Shown here: positions 25,125-32,952 of the stretch, piece by piece
Layout: the number at the start of each line of letters is the position of its first letter
How positions within the stretch are numbered: position 1 is the stretch's first letter
From: an uncultured Oscillospiraceae bacterium
Lineage (GTDB): Bacteria; Bacillota; Clostridia; Oscillospirales; Oscillospiraceae
Direction of reading: 5' to 3'
NCBI GenBank assembly: GCA_947630645.1
Contig: CANRIF010000004.1
Location: forward strand, 1 to 53,864
Length of the DNA stretch: 53,864 nt
The notes under the pieces: model-generated
Told to the model about the DNA's origin: nothing
Databases searched by the model: none
Seen by the model: the letters and a program-made list of their open reading frames with translations, nothing else
Position numbers and translations under genes: made by a program

Positions 25125-26990
25125 ATGGAGACGAAGATCCACTTGACCGGCACACTGCCGGAGCATTGGCAGGAGGCGCTGGCGGAGCTGGCGCCGGACC
25201 TGGGCTTTGTCCCGGCGGAAAAGGGGCTGGAGATCGCCTGCGAGAAGGGCGATGCCCTCGCCGTGGAGAGCGACGGCAAGTCCGTTTGCCTCACCTGGGC
25301 GGAGCCCATCCAGTTCTACCGCGCCTTGAGCCTGATCCCCTGCCCCCTCGCGGCCTGCGCCATCCGGGAGCAGCCCCGGTTCGGCAGCGCGGGCGTGATG
25401 TTCGACTGCTCCCGCAACGCGGTGCTGAAGCCGGACGCGGTGCGCTTCTTCATCCGGAAGATGGCGCTGATGGGACTGAACCTGGGGATGCTGTACACCG
25501 AGGACACCTACGAGATACCGGAGCAGCCCTTCTTCGGCTACAAGCGGGGGCGGTATACCTACGACGAACTGAAGGCCCTGGACGATTACGCGGCGCTGTT
25601 CGGCGTGGAGCTGTGCGCCTGCATTCAGGTGCTGGGCCATCTGAAGCGGGCGCTGCACTGGCCCGCGTTCCACCACCTGCGGGACAACGACGAGGTGCTG
25701 CTGGCGGACCTGGACGAGACGTATGAGCTGATCGAGCAGATGATCCGGGCGGCCAGCGCCCCCTTCCGCTCCCGCCGCATCCACATCGGCATGGACGAGG
25801 CCTACGGCGTGGGCCTGGGCGCCCACCTGGCGAAGTACGGCTACGAGGACCCCCGGTCGGTGATCGGGCGGCATTTGAGCCGGGTGCTGGACATCACGGA
25901 CAAGTACGGCCTTGAACCTATGATGTGGAGCGATATGTACTTCCACCTGGACGGCCACGACTACCACAGCGGCGGGATGCCCTCGGAAAAGGCCATCGCC
26001 GCCGTGGACCGGCGGGTGAGCCTGGTCTACTGGGACTATTACCACGCCAAGGAGGAGCAGTACGCCCAGGCGCTGGAAAAGCACGCGGCCTTCAAGGTCC
26101 CCACGGTGTTCGCCGGCGGGCTGTGGACCTGGCCCGGTCCCGCCCCCGCCTATCCCCTGGCCGTGGAGAACACCGTCGCGGGCCTTACCGCCTGCATGAA
26201 GGCGGACGTGGACACGGTGATCGCCACCGCCTGGGGCGATAACGGCGCGGAGACCAATATGCTCACCGCCCTGCTGGGGATGCAGCTGTACGGCGAGATG
26301 ACCTACACCGGCGTATATGACGAAAAGGCGCTGGCGGCCCGATTCCGCCGCTGCTGTGACGCCGACGCCCAAGCGTTTTTGGACTTGAGCCGGATGAACT
26401 ACACCCCGGAGATGACGAACCGCCCCGCCGACCCGGCCAATGTCTGCAAGTTCATGCTCTACCAGGACCCGCTGGTGGAACTGTTCGAGGCGGACACGGA
26501 GGGCTTCGCCCTGGCGGAACACTTTGACGCGCTGGTGCCGCTATACGCCCGGTACGCGAAGGAGAACCCCGCCTACGGGCTGCTATTTGAACATTACGCG
26601 GTCATGGCCCACGCCCTGGCGCTGAAATGCGCCTGGCATGAGCGGGCCGCCAAGGCGGTCCGTGCCGGCGACCGGGAGATGGCGTCGGAACTGGCCGCCG
26701 GCATCCCGGACACCATCGAGGCGCTGGAGGTGCTGCGCCGTATCTGGCGGCGGCTGTGGGAGTCCACCAACAAGCCCAACGGCTTTGAGGTGATCGAGGT
26801 CCGGCTGGGCGGCGTCATCGCCCGGCTGGACACCGCCCAGGAGAAGATGGCCGACTTCGCCGCCGGGGTGACGGACGACATCCCGGAGCTGACCGAGCCG
26901 TCCCTTATCTGCAAGCGCCGGCCGGACAACTCCATCGGCTGCACCAACACCATGGACGAGATCGCCACCCCCAGCCGCATCGACTACTGA
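25125..26990 (+). CDS. GH20 beta-N-acetylhexosaminidase
   Basis: A 621-residue glycoside hydrolase removing terminal beta-linked GlcNAc or GalNAc. A non-catalytic N-terminal domain (about 1-85) precedes the TIM barrel. The catalytic Asp-Glu pair is Asp224-Glu225 in RIHIGMDEAYGVG; the Glu is the acid and the Asp orients the substrate acetamido group. Further family signs are QVLGHLKRALHW and the Trp-rich GGLWTWPGP. No signal peptide. AAGGAG lies 11 bases before the ATG. It runs divergently from the ABC importer, which suggests that it acts on the imported glycan. Confidence 0.92.
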   Translation: METKIHLTGTLPEHWQEALAELAPDLGFVPAEKGLEIACEKGDALAVESDGKSVCLTWAEPIQFYRALSLIPCPLAACAIREQPRFGSAGVMFDCSRNAVLKPDAVRFFIRKMALMGLNLGMLYTEDTYEIPEQPFFGYKRGRYTYDELKALDDYAALFGVELCACIQVLGHLKRALHWPAFHHLRDNDEVLLADLDETYELIEQMIRAASAPFRSRRIHIGMDEAYGVGLGAHLAKYGYEDPRSVIGRHLSRVLDITDKYGLEPMMWSDMYFHLDGHDYHSGGMPSEKAIAAVDRRVSLVYWDYYHAKEEQYAQALEKHAAFKVPTVFAGGLWTWPGPAPAYPLAVENTVAGLTACMKADVDTVIATAWGDNGAETNMLTALLGMQLYGEMTYTGVYDEKALAARFRRCCDADAQAFLDLSRMNYTPEMTNRPADPANVCKFMLYQDPLVELFEADTEGFALAEHFDALVPLYARYAKENPAYGLLFEHYAVMAHALALKCAWHERAAKAVRAGDREMASELAAGIPDTIEALEVLRRIWRRLWESTNKPNGFEVIEVRLGGVIARLDTAQEKMADFAAGVTDDIPELTEPSLICKRRPDNSIGCTNTMDEIATPSRIDY

Positions 26991-27000
26991 AAAAGGTACA

Positions 27001-27036
27001 AAAAAAGAAGCGGGCAGGATTGCTCGCTTCTTTTTT
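27001..27036. terminator. Intrinsic terminator between GH20 and ispH-rpsA
   Basis: AAAAAAGAAGCG pairs with CGCTTCTTTTTT (12 bp, 12-base loop). With A-run and T-run on opposite sides it can act for both convergent genes. Confidence 0.9.
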
Positions 27037-27056
27037 GTGCTTTGTTATGCCGGGAC

Positions 27057-29306
27057 TTACGCTTCCTCGGAGGGCTCGTCCACTTCCGGAGCCACGCCGG
27101 AGGCCTCGCCGGTAGCGGAGACCTCATAGACCAGCGCGTCGCCCTCCGGCTCGGGATCTGCCTCGGGGGCCTTGGGCGCGCGGGGACGGGCCGGTTCCGG
27201 CTCGATCAGGGCGCGGATGGACAGGCTGATCTTCTGCTTGTCCTCGTCGATGGCCGTGATCTTGGCATCCACTTCCTGCCCCACGGACAGGACCTCGTCG
27301 GGCTTGCCGATGCGCCGGTTGGCGATCTGGGAGATGTGGATCAGGCCGTCCACGCCCGGCACCACCTCGGCAAACGCGCCGAAGGGCATCAGCTTGACCA
27401 CCTTCACGCTGGCCACGTCGCCGACCTTGTAGGCGCCGGTGAACTTCAGCCAGGGGTTATCCTCCGCCTTGCGGTAGCCCAGGGAGATCTTCTTCTTCTC
27501 CGGATCGAAGCTGATGACGTGGACCTCCACCTGCTGGCCGACGGACAGCACGTCCTCCGGCTTGCGGATGCGGTCCCAGCTGATCTCGGAGACATGGACC
27601 ATGCCGTCCACGCCGCCGATGTCCACGAACGCGCCATAAGAGGTCATGCTCTTGACGGTGCCCTGGTAGACCTTGCCGTTTTCGATCTCGGCCCACAGCT
27701 TCTCGCTCTTCTCCCGGCGCTCACGGGCAGCGACGCTGCGGATGGAGCCGACCACGCGCTTGCGGGAGCGGTTGACCTCGGTGATGCGGAAGCGGACCGT
27801 CTGGCCCACCAGCGTACTCATGGGCTCCTCCCGGCCCAGGCCGGTCTGGGAGGCGGGGATGAACACGCGGATGCCCTTGATGTTGATGACAACGCCGCCC
27901 TTATTTTCCTCGGAGACCTTGCCCTCCAGAACGGTGCCGTCCTCATAGGCGGCCTCCACGTCGGTCCAGCTCTTGGCCGCGTCCAGACGCCGCTTGGACA
28001 GCTGCACCGTGCCCTCCACGTCGTTGACGCGGACCACGGAAGCCTGGATCTCGTCGCCGACCTTCACCAGGTCGTTGATATCCACGCCGGGCTTATCGTT
28101 GGTAAACTCGGATACGGATATGTATCCGGAGTGCTTGGTGGGCAGATCGACGGTGATCTCGGTAGAGCCAATGGCCGCTACGGTGCCGGTGACGGTGTCG
28201 CCGTTGTGGATGGTGCGGATGGAATCCTCCAGCAGCTGGTCGAAGCTCTTCTCCCCGCTCTCGGGAGCCGCCTCCGCCGCGGGCGCTTCCTCCGCTGCGG
28301 GAGCCTCTTCCGCCACAGGCGCTTCCTCCGCCGCAGGCATCTCCTCCGCCGCAGGCATCTCCTCCGCCGGGACCGTCTCTGCCGCGGGCGCCGCCTCCTC
28401 CACAGGAGTCTCCTCCGCCGCAGGGGCCTCCTCAGCAACAGGTTCCTCTTTGATGATCTCGGACTCGTTCATTTTGCTTACAACCTCCTTAATTATCCAC
28501 GAGGGCGTTGAAGCGCCGGCTGTCACACCGACGGATTCGCACCCAGATAAGACATTCATGTCCAGCTCGCCCGCGTTTTCCACGAACAGCACCTTCCCGC
28601 AGCACGCGGCGCATATCTCCGCCAAGTGTATGCTGTTGGCGCTGTGCCTGCCCCCGACCACCACCATGGCGTCGCAGGACGCGGCAAGCTGTCTGGCTTC
28701 TTTCTGCCTAGTACTCGTAGTATCGCATATTGTATCAAATAACTTGGAATTTGTACACTGTTTTTTTAAGGAATTAATACTTTGTTCACTATTTTCTTTG
28801 TTGGAGGTGGTCTGAAAAACCACCGTGAGAGGCGTATTTGGGGGAATTTGGTTGCGATCCATCCAATTTTGGAAGTCCGCCATGTCCCGGACCACCGCCG
28901 CGCCGCTGCACCAGCCGCAGATACCCTGGACCTCCGGGTGGTCCGGTTCGCCGAACACCACCACCTGCCGGCCCTCTTCCGACGCCTGCTCCACGATCAG
29001 GTGGATGCGGGACACCTTGGGGCAGGTGGCGTCCACCACCCGGCAGTTTTTCCCCTCCAGCAGCCGCAACGCGGCCCTGGCCACGCCGTGGGCACGGATG
29101 AGGACCGTGGCGCCGTCCGGCACTTCCTCCGGCGAGGCTGCCGTGGACAGGCCCATTTTCTCCAGCCGGCCCACCACGTCCCGGTTGTGGGTCAGCTCCC
29201 CCAGGCTCCAGCAGCCGCCGCCGGAGGAGAGCGTCTCCTCCGCCATACGCACCGCCCGGTCCACGCCGAAGCAGAATCCGGCGCTGGCCGCCACCGTCAC
29301 CTTCAT
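27057..29306 (-). CDS. ispH-rpsA: Fused IspH (HMBPP reductase) and ribosomal protein S1
   Basis: A 749-residue fusion known from Clostridia. Residues 1-278 are IspH, the last enzyme of the MEP isoprenoid pathway, with the three [4Fe-4S] ligands Cys12 (GFCFGV), Cys95 (DATCPKV) and Cys194 (FDTICDTT). An Ala/Glu-rich repeat linker (about 285-350) leads to four S1 RNA-binding domains (about 350-700). The start at 29306 overlaps the cmk stop; the longer frame runs through cmk and is not real. Met279 has its own AAGGAGG 11 bases upstream, so a free S1 could also be made. Bases about 28693-28875 are markedly AT-rich. Confidence 0.95.
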   Translation of the reverse strand: MKVTVAASAGFCFGVDRAVRMAEETLSSGGGCWSLGELTHNRDVVGRLEKMGLSTAASPEEVPDGATVLIRAHGVARAALRLLEGKNCRVVDATCPKVSRIHLIVEQASEEGRQVVVFGEPDHPEVQGICGWCSGAAVVRDMADFQNWMDRNQIPPNTPLTVVFQTTSNKENSEQSINSLKKQCTNSKLFDTICDTTSTRQKEARQLAASCDAMVVVGGRHSANSIHLAEICAACCGKVLFVENAGELDMNVLSGCESVGVTAGASTPSWIIKEVVSKMNESEIIKEEPVAEEAPAAEETPVEEAAPAAETVPAEEMPAAEEMPAAEEAPVAEEAPAAEEAPAAEAAPESGEKSFDQLLEDSIRTIHNGDTVTGTVAAIGSTEITVDLPTKHSGYISVSEFTNDKPGVDINDLVKVGDEIQASVVRVNDVEGTVQLSKRRLDAAKSWTDVEAAYEDGTVLEGKVSEENKGGVVINIKGIRVFIPASQTGLGREEPMSTLVGQTVRFRITEVNRSRKRVVGSIRSVAARERREKSEKLWAEIENGKVYQGTVKSMTSYGAFVDIGGVDGMVHVSEISWDRIRKPEDVLSVGQQVEVHVISFDPEKKKISLGYRKAEDNPWLKFTGAYKVGDVASVKVVKLMPFGAFAEVVPGVDGLIHISQIANRRIGKPDEVLSVGQEVDAKITAIDEDKQKISLSIRALIEPEPARPRAPKAPEADPEPEGDALVYEVSATGEASGVAPEVDEPSEEA
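28255..28440 (-). repeat. Ala/Glu/Pro repeat linker in ispH-rpsA
   Basis: Repeated 18-base units encode six-residue EEAPAA/EEMPAA stretches between the IspH and S1 parts. It is probably an unstructured acidic tether; copy number may vary between strains. Confidence 0.7.
28470..28490 (-). promoter_or_regulatory. Internal ribosome binding site and start codon for S1
   Basis: On the minus strand AAGGAGG (28484-28490) precedes ATG (28470-28472) by 11 bases, in frame, exactly where the S1 part begins (MNESEII). Its AT-rich codons differ from the GC-rich codon use around it. Confidence 0.5.
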
Positions 29307-29998
29307 CGGCCTGCCTCCCCGCCGAAACGCTCCGCGATCAGCGCGCACACGGCGTCGATGCTCTCCTCCAGCGTCATGTCCGACGTGTCCAGGATCACCG
29401 CGTCCTCCGCCGCCTTCAATGGCGCGGCGGCGCGGTGAGAGTCCTGCTCGTCCCGGCGGGCCATGTCCGCTGTCACCTCGGCGAGGGCGCTTTTGTCGCC
29501 CTTGGCGGCCAGTTCCGCCAGCCGCCGGGCGGCGCGGGCTTGCAGCGACGCGGTCAGAAATATCTTCAGCCCCGCCTGGGGCAGCACCACCGTGCCGATG
29601 TCGCGCCCGTCCATGATCACGCTCTGGGTCCGGGCCGTGTCCCGCTGCATATCCAGCAGAAACGCCCGCACGGCGGGGATGGCGGACACCGCCGAGGCGT
29701 ACATGGACGCCTCCGGGGTCCGGATGGGACCGGACACGTCCTCCCCGTTCAAAAACATCCGCTGGGTCCCGTCGGGGCCGTAGTCGAAGCGGATGTCCAG
29801 CCCCGGCAGCAGCGCGGCCACATCGTCGGCGCTGTGGGGGTCTGCCTCCGCCCGGCGTGCGGCCAGGCCCACGGTGCGGTAGATGGCGCCCGTGTCCACA
29901 TAGAGGAAGCCGCACCGGGCTGCCGCAGCCTTGGCGATGGTGCTTTTGCCCGCCCCGGAGGGGCCGTCGATGGCGACAGAGCGCAGTTTTTCAGTCAT
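29303..29998 (-). CDS. cmk: Cytidylate kinase
   Basis: A 231-residue NMP kinase converting CMP/dCMP to the diphosphates. It shows the P-loop GPSGAGKSTIAKA, DTGAIYRTVGL, the (D)GRDIGTVV motif and the LID-type segment RLAELAAKGD...RDEQDSHR. The ATG at 29998 begins inside the end of the flavoprotein gene (8-base overlap), and its stop overlaps the ispH-rpsA start (ATGA-type, 4 bases). The cmk to ispH-rpsA order is common in Clostridia. Confidence 0.96.
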   Translation of the reverse strand: MTEKLRSVAIDGPSGAGKSTIAKAAAARCGFLYVDTGAIYRTVGLAARRAEADPHSADDVAALLPGLDIRFDYGPDGTQRMFLNGEDVSGPIRTPEASMYASAVSAIPAVRAFLLDMQRDTARTQSVIMDGRDIGTVVLPQAGLKIFLTASLQARAARRLAELAAKGDKSALAEVTADMARRDEQDSHRAAAPLKAAEDAVILDTSDMTLEESIDAVCALIAERFGGEAGR

Positions 29999-31247
29999 GA
30001 TGTATGTCCTTTCCCACGGCCAGTCCGGCGCAGCGGCCGGTGGCCCATGCGATCTGTAAGTTGAAGCCGCCTGTGTAGGCGTCCAGGTCCAGCACCTCTC
30101 CGGCCAGATACAGCCCGCGGACCAGCTTGGAGGCCATGGTCCGGGGGTCCACCTGGCGCACATCCACGCCTCCGCCGGTGACGATGGCCTCCGCCACGGG
30201 CCGGGGACCGCTCAACGGCACGGGGAACGCCTTGATCACGCCCCCCAGCGCCCGGCGCTTCTCCCGCGTCAGGTCGTGGGCCTTCGTCTCCGGTGGGATA
30301 TCAGCCAGCCGCAATACCACGGGGATCAGGCTCCGGGGCAGCAGCTCCGTCAGGGCGTTGGCCATGTCCCGGTTGTGGAACTTCTCCAGGTCCCGCAATA
30401 TACGCCCGTCCAGCCGCTCGGCGTTCAGGGCGGGCTTGAAGTCGATACGCAGCGCGTACTGCCTCTCCCCCCACCGGCGCATATGGGCGCTGGCGGACAG
30501 CACCAGCGGCCCGGACACGCCGAAGTGGGTGAACAGCATCTCCCCCCGCTCGGTGTAGAGGGCCTTCCCGTCCTCCAGCACCGTCACGTCCACGTTCCGG
30601 GGCGCGAAGCCGGCCATCTGGCCGCAGTAGGCCTCGGGGCTGGCCAGCGGCACCAGGGACGCCCGGGCAGGGACGACGCTGTGGCCCAGGGCGGAGGCCA
30701 TGGCGTACCCGTCCCCGGTGGAGCCGGTGGCGGGATAGGACAGCCCGCCGGTGCAAAGTACGGCCCCGCGGCAGGGTATCTCCCCTTCCGCCGTGGCCAC
30801 GGCCCGCACCGCGCCGTCCTCCGTCACGATGGCCGAGGCCTTTTCCCGCACATGGCGCACGCCCAGGCCCTTCACCCAGCGGACCAGCGCGCCGGCGATG
30901 TCGTTGGCGTCATCGCTCACGGGGAACACCCGGCCGCCCCGCTCCGTCTTCAGCGGCACACCCAGCTTTTCCGAGAAAAAGGCCATGACCGCCTCCGGCG
31001 GGAACGCGGTGAAGGCGCTGTACAGGAATTTTGGGTTGGTGGGCACGTTGGCCAGCGCCGTCCTCACGTCGCAGTGGTTCGTCAGGTTGCACCGGCCCTT
31101 TCCCGTGATCCGCAGCTTCCGGCCCAGGACCGCGCCCGGCTCCAGCAGCGTCACGGCAAGGCCCTGCTCCGCCGCGGTCCCGGCAGCCATCAGTCCGGCG
31201 GCGCCCCCGCCGATCACCACTGCGTCAACTCTCTGTGAATACCCCAT
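29991..31247 (-). CDS. FAD-dependent oxidoreductase, HI0933/BaiN-like
   Basis: A 418-residue flavoprotein with an N-terminal dinucleotide-binding motif (DAVVIGGGAAGLMAAGTAAEQG), the family signature GRKLRITGKGRCNLTN, and a C-terminal FAD segment (GLYLAGEVLDLDAYTGGFNLQIAWATGR). The family includes BaiN, reported in bile-acid reduction, but most members sit beside cmk or ispH genes with no known substrate, as here. The start at 31247 (MGYSQRVDAVVIGGG) overlaps the rpiR-like gene by 23 bases. Confidence 0.88.
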   Translation of the reverse strand: MGYSQRVDAVVIGGGAAGLMAAGTAAEQGLAVTLLEPGAVLGRKLRITGKGRCNLTNHCDVRTALANVPTNPKFLYSAFTAFPPEAVMAFFSEKLGVPLKTERGGRVFPVSDDANDIAGALVRWVKGLGVRHVREKASAIVTEDGAVRAVATAEGEIPCRGAVLCTGGLSYPATGSTGDGYAMASALGHSVVPARASLVPLASPEAYCGQMAGFAPRNVDVTVLEDGKALYTERGEMLFTHFGVSGPLVLSASAHMRRWGERQYALRIDFKPALNAERLDGRILRDLEKFHNRDMANALTELLPRSLIPVVLRLADIPPETKAHDLTREKRRALGGVIKAFPVPLSGPRPVAEAIVTGGGVDVRQVDPRTMASKLVRGLYLAGEVLDLDAYTGGFNLQIAWATGRCAGLAVGKDIHHD

Positions 31248-32082
31248 ATTCGCTCCACAGCTTCTCCAGATAGCCGAAGGTGTCGTCCAGGGAATCCCGC
31301 CGCCGGTTGGCAACCGCCACGATCAGGGCGTTGATAAGGCTCATGGGCGCCACCAGCGAGTCCAGGAAGGACACCATGTCGCTCTTGGCGTAGAGCTTCA
31401 CGTCCGCCAGCCGCGCCGACGGCGAGCGCTCGTTGTCGGTCAGGGCGATGACCGTGGCCCCCTGGCGCTTGGCAAATTCCATGGCCTTGAGGGAGTTGGC
31501 CGAATAGCGGGGGTAGCTGATGCCCACGTACACGTCCCCCGGGCCGATGTGCATGATCTGCTCGTAGACCTCGTTGGCGGTGGTGTCATGGACCAGGCGC
31601 ACGTCCTCCACCAGCAGATTCATATAAAATCCCATGAAGCTGGCCAGGGACGCGGACGAGCGCATCCCCACGATGTACAGGTGCTTCGCCCCGCCGATGG
31701 CCTCCACCGCCCGGTCAAAGTCGGCCCGGTCCAGCTTCTCCATGGAGGATTGCAGGTTCTCCTCATCGGAGGTCATCACGGCCTTCAGCACGTCCGCGCC
31801 GTCCAGCATATCCTTTGCCACCGCGATGCGCTGCACGCTGGTCAGGCGGCTGCGGACCATCTCCTGCATGGCCCGGCGCATACCGGGGTAGCCGTCGAAG
31901 CCCAGTTCCGTGGCGAAGCGGACCACCGTGGACTCGCTCACGCCCACAGTCCGGCCCAATTTCCCGGCGGTCATGAAGGCCGCTTTGTCGTAATTTTCGG
32001 TGATATACCGGGCGATCAGGCGCTGGCCCTTGCTGAACCGGCGCTCTCCGGACCCCAGCAGCGAAAGTATATCCTTCTCCAT
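31225..32082 (-). CDS. RpiR/MurR-family transcription regulator (HTH-SIS)
   Basis: A 285-residue regulator with an N-terminal winged HTH (about 1-80; TAGKLGRTVGVSESTVVRFATELGFDGY) and a C-terminal SIS sugar-phosphate-binding domain (about 120-260; YIVGMRSSASLA, YVGISYPRYSANSL). Family members sense phosphosugars such as GlcNAc 6-phosphate or MurNAc 6-phosphate. Its promoter lies inside a perfect 30-bp palindrome, which suggests autoregulation. It overlaps the flavoprotein gene, so cmk and ispH-rpsA may share its transcript. Confidence 0.92.
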   Translation of the reverse strand: MEKDILSLLGSGERRFSKGQRLIARYITENYDKAAFMTAGKLGRTVGVSESTVVRFATELGFDGYPGMRRAMQEMVRSRLTSVQRIAVAKDMLDGADVLKAVMTSDEENLQSSMEKLDRADFDRAVEAIGGAKHLYIVGMRSSASLASFMGFYMNLLVEDVRLVHDTTANEVYEQIMHIGPGDVYVGISYPRYSANSLKAMEFAKRQGATVIALTDNERSPSARLADVKLYAKSDMVSFLDSLVAPMSLINALIVAVANRRRDSLDDTFGYLEKLWSEYGVFTES

Positions 32083-32121
32083 ATCCCTCTCCCGTTCTGT
32101 GCATTACCGCGCACAGTGACT

Positions 32122-32150
32122 ATGATACTTGCATTTTTGCAAAAATGCAA
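32122..32150 (-). promoter_or_regulatory. Sigma-A promoter of rpiR embedded in a palindrome
   Basis: On the minus strand TTGCAT (32145-32150) and TATCAT (32122-32127) are 17 bases apart. The palindrome at 32125-32154 covers the -35 box, the spacer and half of the -10 box. Confidence 0.7.
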
Positions 32151-32154
32151 GTAT
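32125..32154. promoter_or_regulatory. Perfect 30-bp palindrome, probable RpiR operator
   Basis: Each 15-base arm reads ATACTTGCATTTTTG or its exact complement, with no mismatch and no spacer. It overlaps the rpiR promoter, so binding would block RNA polymerase. With no T-run and an AT-rich centre, a terminator is unlikely. Confidence 0.75.
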
Positions 32155-32216
32155 TCCGCGCAAATTTTCACTGTTCCTGCAAACAGCGGCCGATTTTCCG
32201 GCAGGGATAGGCGATT

Positions 32217-32927
32217 TTAAAGGTTTTTGAGGTAGGAAATTTCATCCGCCGTCATGTTCCGCCACTTCCCGGCGGGCAGGGAGCCCAGGGTGACCGCGCC
32301 CTCCGCCACCCGGATCAGCCGCGTCACCTCTAGGCCGCAGGCGGCGCACATCCGGCGCACCTGGCGGTTTTTCCCCTCATGGATGACGATCTGGACCTCC
32401 GCGGCGGGCCCCTTCCGCTCCACCAGCGTCACGGCGGGCCGGGCGATCGGTTCCCCCTCCAGGCGGTCCATGGCCCGCATCGCCGCCAGGCTCCCGGGGA
32501 TGTCCTCCCCCCGGACAAAAACGGTGTACACCTTGTCTACCCGGTGGGACGGGTGCATCAGACGGTTGGCCGCCTCGCCGTCGTCGGTGAGGATCAGCAG
32601 CCCCTCCGAGTCCATGTCCAACCGCCCCACGGGGTACAGCCGCCCCCCGGCCCCGGCGGTGAGGTCCGCCACGGTGGGCCGGCCATGCTCGTCGTGCATG
32701 GTGGTGACGGTCCCCTTTGGCTTGTGCAGCACTATGTACCGCCGGCGCTCCGGCAGGCGCAGAGGCTTGCCGTCCACCCGCACGTTGTCCGTGTCCGGGT
32801 CCGCGCCGTCGCCCAGCGACGCCGCCGCGCCGTTCACCGTCACCCGCCCGGCGCGGATCATCTCCTCCGCCGCCCGGCGGGAGGCCAGTCCCGCCGACGA
32901 TATGAGTTTTTGCAGCCTCTCCTTCAC
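32217..32927 (-). CDS. rluB: RluB-like 23S rRNA pseudouridine synthase
   Basis: A 236-residue RsuA/RluB-family enzyme with an N-terminal S4 RNA-binding domain (RLQKLISSAGLASRRAAEEM) and the catalytic motif GRLDMDSEGLLILTDDG with its Asp nucleophile. The GTG start at 32927 is chosen because GGAGGAGG lies a few bases upstream and the S4 domain begins immediately. It is the last gene of the housekeeping run, 25 bases after the carboxypeptidase. RluB rather than RsuA is suggested by the scpA-scpB neighbourhood. Confidence 0.88.
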   Translation of the reverse strand: MKERLQKLISSAGLASRRAAEEMIRAGRVTVNGAAASLGDGADPDTDNVRVDGKPLRLPERRRYIVLHKPKGTVTTMHDEHGRPTVADLTAGAGGRLYPVGRLDMDSEGLLILTDDGEAANRLMHPSHRVDKVYTVFVRGEDIPGSLAAMRAMDRLEGEPIARPAVTLVERKGPAAEVQIVIHEGKNRQVRRMCAACGLEVTRLIRVAEGAVTLGSLPAGKWRNMTADEISYLKNL

Positions 32928-32952
32928 CTGACCTCCTCCACGATATCGAACT

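Noticed and set aside
28755-28775. TTA-AAA-AAA-C run in ispH as a programmed frameshift site
   Set aside because: The heptamer fits a slippery pattern, but the frame continues correctly into conserved IspH and S1 sequence, and a shift would only truncate the protein. No downstream stimulator was recognised.
28806-28824. GGTGGT...ACCACC hairpin within ispH
   Set aside because: Short, inside coding sequence, and with no terminator-like T-run; probably chance within the AT-rich patch.
29307-29915. N-terminal extension of ispH-rpsA through cmk
   Set aside because: It is a frame-shifted reading of cmk. The IspH start MKVTVAASAGFC, with Cys12 at the expected position, is at 29306.
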